This document shows, in pieces, positions 11,076-21,831 of a DNA stretch of 64,000 nucleotides (position 1 is its first letter; the number at the start of each line of letters is the position of its first letter). Source of the stretch: Pomphorhynchus laevis (lineage: Eukaryota; Acanthocephala; Palaeacanthocephala; Echinorhynchida; Pomphorhynchidae); assembly GCA_012934845.2 (NCBI GenBank), contig WNNJ02000747.1, positions 109,395-173,394 on the forward strand. Reading direction: 5' to 3'. The translations under genes were made by a program, and so were the position numbers. A model generated the notes under the pieces. That model saw only the letters and a program-made list of their open reading frames with translations, made no database searches and was not told where the DNA came from.

Positions 11076-12132
11076 TGAAAAACATGATTACCCTAGTATT
11101 TCATTTTTTGCGCGGTTGATTTATACTTTCATCTTTGTTATCATAAGCATTTTATTTCTCAAGCTTTGTTGAATCATTAAAATGAATTTTTATTGGCTAA
11201 GATGATGTTAGCAGAAAAATAAGTATTTTTAACAAAAATAAATTTACAAAAATCAGAAATACAGATATAATTTAAAGTACTTTTGGTCTTTCTCGCGATG
11301 ATGTATCGTGTTGATTATATTCCTCAACTGCAATAAAAGACTTATCATTTATTATTGAAACGATTACATCTGGTTTTACGTGATATTCAATTCCATATTC
11401 GACAAAGAAGTGTTACAGTAATCAAATGATTTCTTCCTTCGCTTCATCTTCAGCAGAGCCGGTCATTACTTTATCGATTGCACCGGATAAAATTCCTTTC
11501 ATTTATGCATTTATTATGAAATTAGTACGATAATTCGAACTGATTAGGGTGCATGATCTTCGCCATTTCCTTTCGAAAATGCATTACATTGAACTGTTGT
11601 TCAATGTAATGTTCATTGAACATTACAATAATGTAATATTCATCTCGTTGTTCCTAAAATCCATGCTTCCATTGAGATCGCCCGGGTGACATAAATAATT
11701 GGAAAATTGTACGTTTTCGGTAGATGCAAAGTAAGCTTAGCTCATAATGAATTTCCAAAGATTCAACGAGATATGTTTGTATTGCGGATCCACGATGCAT
11801 TCAATAGAAATTACCCTAGTACATGTCGTCAGTGGATATGCTCTTCATAAGTTCATTGGTGTATTTTCTCTCATTAGTACGACTAATATTCGCAGAATTA
11901 ATTCTTCAGATACCCTTGAATAAGGATCGTTACGACAATACGCAAAGTAGTCCGCTATTCTGTAGATAAACGTGGTCCCCCAACCTTCTATCCCCGTAGG
12001 TTTATACAAATGCAAGAGAAATATAACATTTTCCTACGTGGTATGTTGGTATTTTCGTTATTTACCTCGAATTACATACACTTCAGCGGCGTAAGTAAAT
12101 AAATCAAGCCTTGATTTATTTAGGTAACTATT

Positions 12133-12294
12133 ATGGATTTTAAACTGCAAAATCAACTGCCTTGGGTAAATCACTGTGTAGACGAATATTTGCTGGTCGC
12201 TTTTAAATATGGGATAAGATTCAATAATTCACACTCAACATGCAATTATTATGATTGGGTTGAATGGACAACTGTCTCTTATTCAAAAAGATAA
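12133..12294 (+). CDS. Short hypothetical ORF (53 aa)
   Basis: ATG with A at -3 and G at +4 opens MDFKLQNQLPWVNHCVDEYL..., 53 residues with four aromatic-rich blocks. It runs against the decayed minus-strand region, so it may be a shadow of that; no family is recognised. Confidence 0.2.
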   Translation: MDFKLQNQLPWVNHCVDEYLLVAFKYGIRFNNSHSTCNYYDWVEWTTVSYSKR

Positions 12295-12527
12295 AAGAAC
12301 CTTCCAAACTGACAAGTAAGGCCATGGAATTCGTGAACGCAAGCATCTTTAAAACATTGTCTAATTTGTATGGTTGTTTTGATATTTGAATTACCATCCA
12401 CATATTTATCAGGAGACAAAATTCTGCAACTGATTTTTATGGGGATAGTAATTCTACAATGTGTTTGTGTGATCACAGCCAACAGTTAGTTGGCTGTGCT
12501 CAGTTGGCTGTGCTCACTTACGTTTCG

Positions 12528-12555
12528 ATTATTTGTTGCGAGCGCAACAAATAAT
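12528..12555. repeat. Perfect 13-bp inverted repeat
   Basis: ATTATTTGTTGCG and its exact reverse complement are separated by two bases (AG). It could form a cruciform or RNA hairpin. It follows a short direct repeat (GTTGGCTGTGCTCA, nearly twice). Function unknown. Confidence 0.7.
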
Positions 12556-13119
12556 TAATTATCATACTTAATCTAAATTGAGATAGGAATGCTGAGCCAA
12601 CATTATTAGTCATAGCGAATTCGTCCTGGTATTTGTGGGTTAACATCTCAAAAGTTTGTAAATATTCGAAAAATAAAGACGTATCTATACCCAAAGTGCT
12701 TTCAGCATTAGCGATGCTGGCTAGATAAGTATTAGGAGCATTGACCAGACAACTTCATATACAAAGTCCGGCCATCCGCAAAGGAAGATTTGTTTGAATT
12801 TGTCAGCAGAACTCTAGTCGAACCCCAATTACTTCGTTAGACATCGATGACGGCTTTATCAAAATGCTTTACAGCAGAATTGATATAAGAACGATCGACT
12901 TTCGCACAAAATGGTTAATACACAAGGGTTGAAGAGCATTATCGTAAAAGTAGACAATCTGTTGACTGAAAATCTTTGAAAGTTGAGTTAAATCTTTTAT
13001 TAATCCCGGCACAATCCAAATTCAAGATCAAAAGCAGTAAAATTTGAGCTTTAGATTAATGTTATAAGTAGGAATGAAATTCATGGTTTCGTTAAACGTT
13101 ATGGATTCAGGGGAATGCG

Positions 13120-13984
13120 ACTGTACAAATTAAATAGCTTCGTGTTGGCCTATTATCTGTTTTTTATCAATTGAGTTGCATGTTAAGACTATCTAAATAA
13201 GATTAGAAATAAGACTAGAAATACGACTATAGATATAATACTATAGATATACGAATGTATAAATACGATATAAGCTCATTGTAAGTTTAAGACAGCTAAG
13301 CTGCCTGAAATTTTTTTTTTCAATCTTAGTAGTTAATTAGAAGTTAAATAAATGAATCAAAATAATTTATTTTAGTGCTTTTGTTTTTATTTAATGAATT
13401 CACACTCTAAAAATGGTCATACTGACATAGAAATTTTATAATTTTAAAACTAGATAAAGCTATCTATTATAGATATAATTTATTATATTTATTAATTAAT
13501 ATAAATTATAAATTATAAATTGTATTACAATCATTAATATTCGTGATTCGTTGTCTGTAGCCGTTATGCGATACGGCAACAGACATTGCTACTGCTATTC
13601 TAGCAGAAGCTAGCGAAGTGAAAAATTTTATTTAGTCGATCCTGCTATGAGCTTAAAAGTTAAAATTTCAAAATCTAAAGTTCAGTATTTAAATCTTAAA
13701 AATTTTCAGCTTGTCGATGTTGTTTATCTCAGAGTAGAACCAGCTTGGCCAACGAATCGTTCAGCCTAGTCATGGCAAAGACTTTGAGGTTTTAGAGTCG
13801 CAAAAATAAGATACTATGTTGTAATTTGTTGGTCAGAAACGATAAGATTTATCAATCACTATATGTGCCTGCACTTATATCGATATTATAAGTATTAAAT
13901 GTCAACCGAATTGTACCGAATCGTCAGCTTCAGTCCAATTCGACAGAAATACCATCTCACAAAACTATCATTTAGCAGAAAACA
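13120..13984. other. AT-rich intergenic stretch
   Basis: Nothing supported beyond short homopolymers and a small GC-richer patch near 13550-13620 that contains no recognisable gene. Confidence 0.4.
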
Positions 13985-14160
13985 ATTTTTTAACCTTTAT
14001 ATGCAGTGTGGCAGCAACAAAAGAATTGACTCAACGATAATTGGGACCGTTTCGTCATTTTTTGACTCATCAGTGCGGGTACTTCCCACTGCTGGATGCG
14101 GAGGAGGACCGGCAGACGGCATGATTATGTCAAAATATAGATACATGCTCTAGCAATCTA
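13985..14160 (-). repeat. Hammerhead-bearing repeat, intact copy
   Basis: About 170 bases whose blocks (GCAGTGTGG, TTGACTCAACGATAA, the ribozyme, the 47-base GC-rich hairpin) recur in rearranged order at 14690-14875. The unit contains the type III hammerhead described next. Confidence 0.6.
14046..14120 (-). ncRNA. Type III hammerhead ribozyme candidate
   Basis: Minus strand, 5' to 3': stem III arm GCCGT with cleavage triplet GTC (14120-14115), stem I arm TGCCGGT (14114-14108), a loop that can itself fold, stem I return ACCCGCA (14080-14074, one C-C mismatch in 7), core CTGATGA (14073-14067), stem II GTCA-5 bases-TGAC (14066-14054), GAAA (14053-14050) and stem III return ACGGT (14050-14046, one G-T pair). 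Every invariant hammerhead position is present in standard order and all three helices close. Cleavage would follow the C at 14115. The fold is read by eye and not energy-tested. Confidence 0.7.
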
Positions 14161-14220
14161 GGTAAAATAAAGTTCACAAAGAATGATCATAAGCTAATAG
14201 CACTGGCTAATGCCAGCGCA

Positions 14221-14221
<1 letters not shown>

Positions 14222-14295
<74 letters not shown>
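14222..14295. repeat. (AT)n microsatellite
   Basis: About 37 uninterrupted AT dinucleotides. Confidence 0.98.
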
Positions 14296-14298
<3 letters not shown>

Positions 14299-14689
14299 CC
14301 TGGACCGTTGTCTACTCAGCACATCCGTGCACTACTATTATACCTGCCGTATCCATTTAGGATCCAACGAATGCAGCGACAATTCAGCAACAACCTCTGC
14401 CTAGTGTTTAAGGATGGTCCGCACAGCAATTCGATCTGGTTAAGAGCGTAATCCTCAGACAATTAAGCAAAGTGTCGGAAACGCCTTTATTCACAATGTC
14501 ACACAGACAACCGAAACGACCAGTGTGTACCTCATTCTACTGATGAGTGTTGCCGGGTACTCATCATTTCGATGCTGAAGTGGTCGTCTAGAAGTGACAT
14601 GGTGATTGAAAGTCGTGAATCTAAGTCCAGTCTATCAAGCATATATATATCTGCCATCTTGTGAGTATGAATTTTTACTGATAAATGAG

Positions 14690-14875
14690 AGAATTACGTG
14701 GGAAATAATTTATGGGCAGTGTGGAGCAGTAATAAATTGACTCAACGATAACTAATGGTATCGTTGAGTCATTGTTTTGACTCATCAGTATGTTTTGACA
14801 TACTAATTTCGTCTGCCGGTCCTCCTCTGCATCCAGCAGTGAGAGGTACCCGACACTAATAAATTCATGTTTATA
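14690..14875 (+). repeat. Rearranged copy of the 13985-14160 repeat
   Basis: Shares GCAGTGTGG, TTGACTCAACGATAA and TTGACTCATCAGT in the same orientation, but the GC-rich hairpin block (CGTCTGCCGGTCCTCC...) is inverted relative to the intact copy, and an extra palindrome (GACTCAACGATA...TATCGTTGAGTC) has arisen. CTGATGA survives on the minus strand, but the arms no longer form a convincing hammerhead. Confidence 0.55.
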
Positions 14876-14926
14876 TGAACTTTTACTGAAATTCATGTTA
14901 ACTTTTATTTTATTAATACCTCTGAT

Positions 14927-14934
14927 TTTGGCGC
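14927..14934 (+). promoter_or_regulatory. E2F-type site
   Basis: TTTGGCGC is an exact match to the E2F consensus TTTSSCGC, 62 bases before the ATG of the 171-aa ORF. In AT-rich DNA such a motif is unexpected by chance and suggests S-phase control, but a single site is weak evidence. Confidence 0.35.
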
Positions 14935-14995
14935 GGTTTCAAAAAATCCTCTACTGGTCGTATACCGACTTTAGAATCGGAACAGAAGTGACGCA

Positions 14996-15511
14996 ATGTC
15001 TGCAAACTTTAGTGTGCATCTTGATCAATCACAATCCGTTCAATACAACCTTAATGAAATTCAGAAGCTTCGTGAGCTAATTCCAAAACGCGTCCCGAAA
15101 TTACTGATTGCTTTGGTGCGTTTATACATGCAAAGCCGAAGAGCGGAACATTACTCGGAGGAATCTGATCAAAAATATATACTTGATCATTGGAAGGAAG
15201 AGAACAAAGTGCTGAAAGCAATCAAGTTAGCAACTATCGAGAAACATCATTCGCTGCAGAAAGTAGAAAATACTGTTCGGAAGATTTTGAAATTAAGTGC
15301 CTTCATTGATCAAAAAATAGAGAAGCATAACGTTATTAATCGAAAGGATGACACAAAATCGAGTGATAATATAGGATTTAAGAGATCTCGAAAAGACAGT
15401 AGAAGACAATCAACACCATCCAGTAATTACAGTCGTACTGATGTTAAAGATAGATCAGTATCGAGATTTGCTTCACTGCAACGAAATGCTAAAAGAACAA
15501 CTGATAAGTGA
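14996..15511 (+). CDS. Basic helical protein, hypothetical (171 aa)
   Basis: The longest clean host-type ORF in the window, intronless as read, with G at -3 of the chosen ATG. Residues about 15-110 are predominantly helix-forming and charged (LNEIQKLRELIPKRVPKLL, then HWKEENKVLKAIKLATIEKH), suggestive of a helical or coiled domain; residues about 113-171 are Ser/Arg/Lys-rich and probably disordered (KRSRKDSRRQSTPSSNYSR). No signal peptide or membrane segment. The basic tail and an E2F-like site just upstream would fit a nuclear, cell-cycle-linked protein, but I do not recognise the family, and that is inference. It could be one exon of a longer gene. Confidence 0.55.
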   Translation: MSANFSVHLDQSQSVQYNLNEIQKLRELIPKRVPKLLIALVRLYMQSRRAEHYSEESDQKYILDHWKEENKVLKAIKLATIEKHHSLQKVENTVRKILKLSAFIDQKIEKHNVINRKDDTKSSDNIGFKRSRKDSRRQSTPSSNYSRTDVKDRSVSRFASLQRNAKRTTDK

Positions 15512-15599
15512 AAACTATGCATGCTCAAAATAGATGTGTTTAAAACAATAATATAATGAATGTTTTCAAATGTTAAAAATAATTATGATTAAAAGAATC

Positions 15600-16179
15600 G
15601 GGAATACTAAACAGCATAAACCGACTCTATGATGTTTCGACTTTTAAGTCTTACCAGTGGTGGGCTGCTGCACAACTTGATTAATGTGCAGCATCCTTTA
15701 GACAGCTCAACAAGCCCTTCTAGTACATATCCACGTACTAGGAACTAACACGAGTGAGAGTATTCATCACGAATAATTAACTCACCAGAACTTAACAAGT
15801 AGGATTTAAAAGCACTTTCATCGAGCGCATACACCAAGCTCCTTCATTGCTAGTGATAATTAAACAAATGACCTACTTTTCCCGCCAATTTCTATTCTGA
15901 TTTAAAGGCGAAAGCTCGTCTATTCTTGATTTGTTATTATTCACCACAGAGACAGGTGGGTGATCTTTGGAACACCGGTAGGTTCAAGTGATCACGGGCT
16001 TTTGTGCTTTGGTATAAAATTTTCGGGTGATACCCAAATGGAGAATGTGGAACCTAGGTTAGTAAGACGAGTCTTGTAGTAGTCGGACCAAGTATCACAT
16101 TCTTAGCTTCTACGGCCTATATGTGGAAAATAGTTGTAAAGCAATAATAGACAAACTAATATAATGAACTCTTCCAGTT
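15600..16179. other. Unassigned, perhaps LINE-derived
   Basis: GC-richer than its surroundings and adjacent to the RTE-like fragment; parts (near 15970-16110) look like degraded retroelement leader sequence, but I could not fix strand or family. Confidence 0.25.
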
Positions 16180-17130
16180 TGTTCTAAAGGATCTACTTCT
16201 ACAAGAGAAAGCAAATCCACCGGATTAAGGACACTCCTAAAATGCTATTTCCAACAACCAAGATTTTTTTCAATGTCAGTTAGCATAGACCCTCTCTTGT
16301 CATAGACAGCTTAAGGAATTTTCTGCTTTCCGATACAAAGGATCTTGATCGTGCTCCATAAGCAAACATATAATCAAGTTCTAAGTGCTCTGCAAACTTA
16401 TCCCAAGCTTCCTTATTCGCTTAGGTAACGGCTCGAGCTAAAGCTATCATTGCCTTCAGGTACTTGTCTACAGCTTCCACTGATTTATCAGACAAAGTTG
16501 CCTTATAAGCCAGATTCTTCTGTTGGACGAAATCTCTAACTGTTCGTGGTGATCAGTTAACAGATCACACCCTCTGTTCACACGAGTGTCCAGAACATTA
16601 CGTGGCAAATCAGATTAACTAATTACAAAATCGATCATTGATCTATGACTGACATAATCATGATACCATATGCATCTATGGATCTCTTTATGTTCAAACG
16701 TATTGTTATTATGCAAAATTGTAATAATTCAACACCACTCGCATTCAGATCGGTGTAGCCTTTTGTCCCTAACACTCCTTTTTAAGTGTTACTGTCGCTA
16801 CTAAGATGATCATTGAAGTCACCCAATAAAACGAGTGAATCTCCCAAGGAGTACTATCAAGCAGTCTGAAGACCTTCCACTAAGACTGCGTATTCCGAGA
16901 TAATGTTGGGAGCATACGACCACAACAGTTATTCCCTTTCTTTCTTTGACTAAAAATCTCAGCGACGCCAAACCGTTATCTCCTTTTCTTCTATGTATAA
17001 AGGTCTCAGAGACACCAGCCTTTAGTTCATCGGGCTAAACATATCTACCACGAACAATAACAGTGGACTTATAAGTATCTCTACACATGCCTACCGTCGC
17101 TTTCCGTTCGTAACCCCAAATAGTTCAAAG
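16180..17130 (-). mobile_element. RTE-like LINE fragment (endonuclease to RT linker)
   Basis: Minus-strand frames give stretches typical of the RTE-type APE endonuclease C-terminus: a GDFN-type block near 16810, then a region resembling the N-T-x-F-x-H-K-E-I-H block near 16690, then a stretch recalling the DTRVKRGxELSTDHH block near 16540-16580, and a linker resembling WDKFAEHLE...LNPVDLLS down to about 16190. All are in broken frames. The start of the endonuclease and the whole RT are missing. A dead, 5'- and 3'-truncated copy. Confidence 0.6.
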
Positions 17131-17370
17131 TCCAATCTTTATTATTTAAAATAATAATAAAATAATTAGTAAATAAATAATTAAATAAAAAATTATTATT
17201 TAAAATAATAAACAATCTTAAAAGCAACGTTAAAAATTATGACTTAAAAGTTACATGTACTCAACCAGATTGGAAAAATACGAAGTACTCATGATTTTAA
17301 TTTTAGATCTTTTAAATGTAACAGAAAAAATTGTATAGTTTGTGATGTTATAAATAATTATAATTGTATT

Positions 17371-17556
17371 TACCATAACATAATTAAACACAGAAAGATT
17401 TTACTGCATCCACAACCACACTTAATGTCACAAAATACGTTACTTATAGTCAATTGTTAGGATGCCACTCAACGTGTGTTTAGTGATGGCGGTTGGTCAC
17501 TGTTTGCAATTAGGTTGCATGAGCTATTGCCCATTGATTGTGCCGCTGCTGCCACA
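17371..17556 (-). repeat. 3' LTR of the Gypsy fossil
   Basis: 186 bases, direct repeat of 21638-21826. Because the element lies on the minus strand, this left copy is its 3' LTR. Confidence 0.92.
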
Positions 17557-18357
17557 TCTCTCCTTCCCCACTCTTCTGCGAGTTCATCGTACCTGAGTGT
17601 TTTTTCCGACACCTCGTCCCCCTCCGAATCGTCTCCGAAGGTATATGATCATTAAGTTCCTCACTCCCTGTTATTTCGGTTACTCCTCTGTTCGTGTTCA
17701 CCTCTTTATTTGTTCTTAGATCATCTGCATGTCTTCGTCTTTCTCCATTTTGGGTGTTTACCACATATGAACCCCACCCAGTCCGGTCTATTATAGATCC
17801 AGGCTGCCATTGTCTAGTCAGTTGGTTTCGTACCCACACTGCCTGATGTACGTCGAATTGTCGTGGCCTCGCGTTAACGTCATGACGTTCTTTCTGTTTC
17901 TCTCTGTGACTTTGCACCGTAGTTTGTGTTGTTGGTCGTAGTCTGTCCCATAGAGTTTTTAGCCTTCTACCATACAGTAACTCCGCAGGTGCCTTCCCCG
18001 TGCTACTCTGTGGCGAGTTTCGATAAGTCATGAGAAACTGTTGAATGGATAGGGTCTGTCGCGGTGCCCTCGATAAAATTCAACTCGGCGTTAAAATGTT
18101 CCGATAAAACGTTCAATTAACCCATTGGTTTGTGGGTGATATGGCGAGGCTTTGATGTGTTGAATTACATTCGCCTTGCGAAATTCTGTGAATTCTCCTG
18201 ACTGAAATGGGGGTCCATTGTCTGATACAATTTCACTAGGTATACCCATCCTTGCTAACAATTCACGTATAGCGGATATTGTTTCAACAGCATTAGTGCT
18301 GGTATAATTTCTTTTTTTTATATTTATAATATACGTACTGGTATAATTTCTGGCCAA
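17510..18357 (-). pseudogene. Gypsy fossil: integrase catalytic core and C-terminal domain
   Basis: Two minus-strand frames. The upper one carries the middle and end of the integrase core (SDNGPPFQSGEF and the catalytic-Glu region ASPYHPQTNGLIERF); the lower one has the post-core part (MTYRNSPQSSTGKAPAELLYG) and the C-terminal binding domain (AVWVRNQLTRQWQPGSI). Family usage: joins the cDNA copy to host DNA. Fossil, broken. Confidence 0.85.
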
Positions 18358-19148
18358 TGACTTTGAGCGTCGATTAGAGCCAAATACATTTGTCCATCAA
18401 TGGGGCCTGCAAAATCAACGTGTATCCGAGTCCACACTTCTGCAGGAACATCCCATTGGTGTAGGGGTTGATGGGCAGATTTCGGTTGTTGTTTCTGACA
18501 AAATGAACAGCGGTCTACCCATTGCTCGATATCTGTATTTATGGTAGGCCACCAGCAATATAGTTGCGCTCGATGTCGCATTGCGGATATTCCTTGATGT
18601 CCAAGGTGGAGTGTTTCCAAAGCTTTGTAACGAATGCTTCTCAAGATGACAATGTGCTGTAACCATAACAAAATACCGTTTTCGTTTGAAAGTTCGTGTT
18701 TCCTAGAATGATATATCGTTGTTATTTGGTTGCATTGTTTGGGCCAGCCACTTTCTATATATCTTTTTATTTGTTGTGTTTCTGTATCCCGCATGCTTTC
18801 ATTCCGGATTTCGTCCATTGACAGATGCATTTTTCCTGCGTTGTGATTTTGTAGCAAATGAACTTGTTCACTCTCTTCAGTATTTAATGGGTTATGAATC
18901 GGAAGTCGAGAAAGTACATCAGCCATCGTATTTTTCCTTCCCTCGATATATTTCAATTCATAGTTGTACTGTGCTAAGGTTAGGGCCCATCTGATCAATC
19001 GCTGGTTAGTCATTTTGCTTAAATTTCGATCTTTTCCAAAAATGTATTTAAGCGGTCTGTGATCGCTCCATAGCATGAATCTTCTACCGGCGATATACTG
19101 ATGAAATTTTCGTACCGCGAATACTATTGCCAATCCTTCTTTCTCCAC
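18324..19148 (-). pseudogene. Gypsy fossil: RNase H end and integrase zinc-binding domain
   Basis: Minus-strand frame of about 274 residues: RNase H C-terminal half (KFHQYIAGRRFMLWSDHRPL...YIEGRKNTMADVLSRLP), then the H-H-C-C integrase N-terminal domain (HLGHQGISAMRHRA...CSFCQKQQP) and the start of the catalytic core (IHVDFAGPIDGQMYLALIDA). This order is diagnostic for Ty3/Gypsy pol. Confidence 0.88.
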
Positions 19149-19367
19149 TTGGGCATAATCCTTTTCATTGGGCTTCAGTGTCCTGGAAGCGTATGCTACC
19201 TATAATTTAACATGATTCGAGTCTTCTTGGAATAATATTGCTCCCAAACCATTGTCGCTCGCGTCACATGTGAGGTGAACATCCTTGTGAATGTCGAAGC
19301 TCTTTAGTATACGAGCATCTATGAGTGATTCCTTGACTTTTTCAAATGCTTGCGTATGCTCCGATTT

Positions 19368-20132
19368 CTATGACCAAACCGCTCGACAGCCACTAAGCTC
19401 GTACAGACTTTTGCAATTGGGTTGCAGATTTGAAATAAACCGGTTCAAATAGTTTACCGCTCCAAGGAAGGATCGTAATTCGCCTTTGTTTGTTGGTGTG
19501 GACATTTTCTGTATAGCCTCCAGTTTATTAGGACACGCTTGTATGCAATCTTTCGGTATCACATGACCTAAAAATTTTACTCTTTCTTGGAGAAAACTGC
19601 ATTTCTCACGTTTCACTTTCACTCCAGCTTGCTTTAATCTCTCCAATACTTTATGTAGATTATCTAAATGTTCGTTCGATGTTTTACCAGTAATTATACT
19701 GTCATCAAGGTACGCCGCTACCTTGGGGATACCCTGTAGAATCTGATTGACATACCGTTGAAACACGATCGGCGCCGTGCTAATGCCGAAGGGCATACGG
19801 GTATATCGGTAAAACCCTTTATGTGTCGAAATGGTCAAGTATTTCCTTGATGACTGCTTCACTGCCAGTTGTAGATATGCGTCTTTTAAATCCAGGACAG
19901 AATAGTGGAGGCCGCCTGCTATTTTTTCCGTGATGTCTTCCAGTGTAGGTAGCACATATGTATCCAGCCGTAAGTACGGATTAATTGTAACTCTGAAATC
20001 GCCGCATATTCTCACCGATCCGTCCGATTTATGTGTGACTACTATTGGCGCCGCCCAGTCAGCTATTTCTTGAGAGGTATCTACTGGTTCAATGACTCCT
20101 TGTTTTAGCTGTCTCGGTAGCTCAGCTTCCAC
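19368..20132 (-). pseudogene. Gypsy fossil: reverse transcriptase
   Basis: Minus-strand frame of 254 residues with RT blocks in order: GVIEPVDTSQEIADWAAPIV, VRICGDFRVTINPYL, YSVLDLKDAYLQLAV, RMPFGISTAPIVFQRYV, AAYLDDSIITG (catalytic YLDD) and KFLGHVIPKDCI, then the connection toward RNase H. Style is that of the Mag/K02A2.6 group. Confidence 0.9.
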
Positions 20133-20168
20133 TGATTCTCGTAGAGAGAATGGTACTCTCCGACTACC

Positions 20169-21115
20169 CTAACAGTGAGGTATGGCGTTAGTGTCGATGG
20201 TCAATTCTACTTCGTAATCTTTGACGTGCGTTGTCCCTGGACCAAATACTTCTGCATAATTCTGCAAGTGATTATACAATTCCTCATTGTTTTCGTACGT
20301 TGCCTTTATTGAACACAATGGTAATGAGTTGATTTCCTGCTCTCTTATTGTTATAACTAATTCGCGCCATTTCAATTTGAATGCCGATATCCAGGGTCGC
20401 CCAAAAAGGGGTCTACAAGATGTTTCAAGCACCGTTACCCTTAACAATTGCGCTTGTTTATTTAATGTTGCGGTTACCAAGCATTTTCCGATAGACTGAA
20501 GTACTTGTCCACCGTAAGTTTTCAACACTTTGGCTGGATGTAATGTCGGTTCTCCGATGTGTTGCCAAACAGCTCTTGAAATTATTGAGACACTAGCCCA
20601 GTATCAAATTCCATATTTATACATTGCCCATTGATTTGTACTTTTATAATCGGGATGATATCATCGTGCCCTATCGTGTTGATAGATCTCAAAATCTCAC
20701 TATCATTATCACTGACCATCTCCACTGCCCGAACGTTGTTATGGGTTGGTGTATTCGTACTGCGACAACACGCTTCGAAGTGACCAATTTTTCCGCAGCG
20801 TCTGCAGGTTTTTCCAGTTGCTGGACATCTTTGAAATCTTGTGTGCTGTCTTCCATATATTGTGCACGATGATTGATGCTTGTTTGTTGCTCGCCATGTT
20901 TGAGCATTGGATTTATTAGTGGATCTAATGAGGTCGATTTGATCTGTTTCACGTTTCATCGTCATGATTTGTCCGAATTCTGTCGATCGACATTGAACTA
21001 GCTGCTGTGTGCCCTGTATCAATTCATGTGTCTTGCAAACACGCATTAGATCATCGAAGGTTGGATTTTCCATTTGTAGCATAGTATTTCTCACGTGGTC
21101 ATGTGGGGTCTTCAT
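20169..21115 (-). pseudogene. Gypsy fossil: gag C-terminus with zinc knuckle, and protease
   Basis: Two minus-strand frames. The upper one contains a CCHC-type zinc knuckle (CRRCGKIGHFEACC) and then the protease entry with the DTG active-site triad (MEFDTG); the lower one continues the protease end toward RT. Gag sequence upstream of about 21115 is heavily decayed as far as the 5' LTR. Confidence 0.75.
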
Positions 21116-21637
21116 AACAATATGATCGCGTATTCTTTCTTCGATTGCTTGACATTCGCTTGTGATTGTTTGTTTGAAAAATCAGCACAGCCTTGCTTTG
21201 TCCTTTAAATTCACCAACCAGGTGGCATATGTATCATTTTGACCCATTTCACATTAGTGAAAATAATATCAAGCTGCGATTATGTGTGTTGGTTTAAGGA
21301 AGTGCTGCTTCAGAAGTTGGACCAATTGTATGTACCCTGTGTCATCAAAACTTTGACCAGCATTTAATCGATATATGAGTTGGTATGCTTCTGATCCAAT
21401 CCATGACAACAAAAGTTGTTTTTTATGGTCGTCATCTGAAATTGATTAAGATCGGAAATGGTGCTCAAGCTGCTTATAATAATTTGCCCACTCTTCCTTG
21501 TCCTCGATAAACTGTCGATATCCTGAAACTTGTCTACGGTGATGTTATTCATCGTTATTTTGTCCATTGCGATTCGCCAACAGCTCTAACAACTGCTGCT
21601 GCATTAGGATCGTTCGTAAAACTCCCTCGTCGCCAGT

Positions 21638-21826
21638 TGCCATAACACAATTAAACAAAGAAAGTTTTTACTGCATCCACAACCACACTTAATGTCACAA
21701 AATGCGTTACTTATAGTCAATTGTTAGGACGCCACTCAACGTGTGTTTAGTGATGGCGGTTGGTCACTGTTTGCGGTTAGGTTGCATGAGCTATTACCCA
21801 TTGATTGTGCCGCCGCTGCTGCCACA
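21638..21826 (-). repeat. 5' LTR of the Gypsy fossil
   Basis: 189 bases, direct repeat of 17371-17556, followed on the element's strand by ACTGGCGACGAGGGAG, a plausible primer-binding site starting TGG; the tRNA species is not certain. Confidence 0.9.
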
Positions 21827-21831
21827 GTATT

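Larger units (their letters stand above)
11290..13110 (-). pseudogene. Decayed coding-like region, origin unknown
   Basis: Composition is less extreme than in flanking DNA, and minus-strand frames give protein-like stretches separated by many breaks; the longest are at 12279-12482 and near 11850-12020. None matches a family I know. A decayed host gene or an old insertion of foreign, possibly viral, coding DNA are both possible. It is treated here as a fossil with many breaks and not interpreted further. Confidence 0.3.
17371..21826 (-). mobile_element. Ty3/Gypsy LTR element fossil, Mag-like lineage, nested in Naiad copy A
   Basis: Bounded by two short direct LTRs (17371-17556 and 21638-21826), TG/CA-type ends on the minus strand, and a 5-bp target duplication GTATT (17366-17370 and 21827-21831). 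Internal order on the minus strand is gag-like with a zinc knuckle, protease, reverse transcriptase, RNase H, integrase, as in Ty3/Gypsy; short LTRs and the RT/integrase style suggest the Mag lineage. The LTRs differ by about 5 percent (about nine substitutions plus one short indel by eye), so insertion is moderately old. The coding region is broken in roughly half a dozen places; no envelope gene is seen. Confidence 0.9.

Noticed and set aside
14515-14580. CCGAAACGACC...CTGATGAGTG as another hammerhead
   Set aside because: Stem II needs a bulge, stem III does not pair, and no suitable cleavage triplet with a stem I arm was found. A simple ATGAGT/ACTCAT hairpin accounts for it.
14690-14875. 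Second type III hammerhead in the rearranged copy
   Set aside because: CTGATGA is present, but the inverted block moves GAAA and the arms to positions that do not close.
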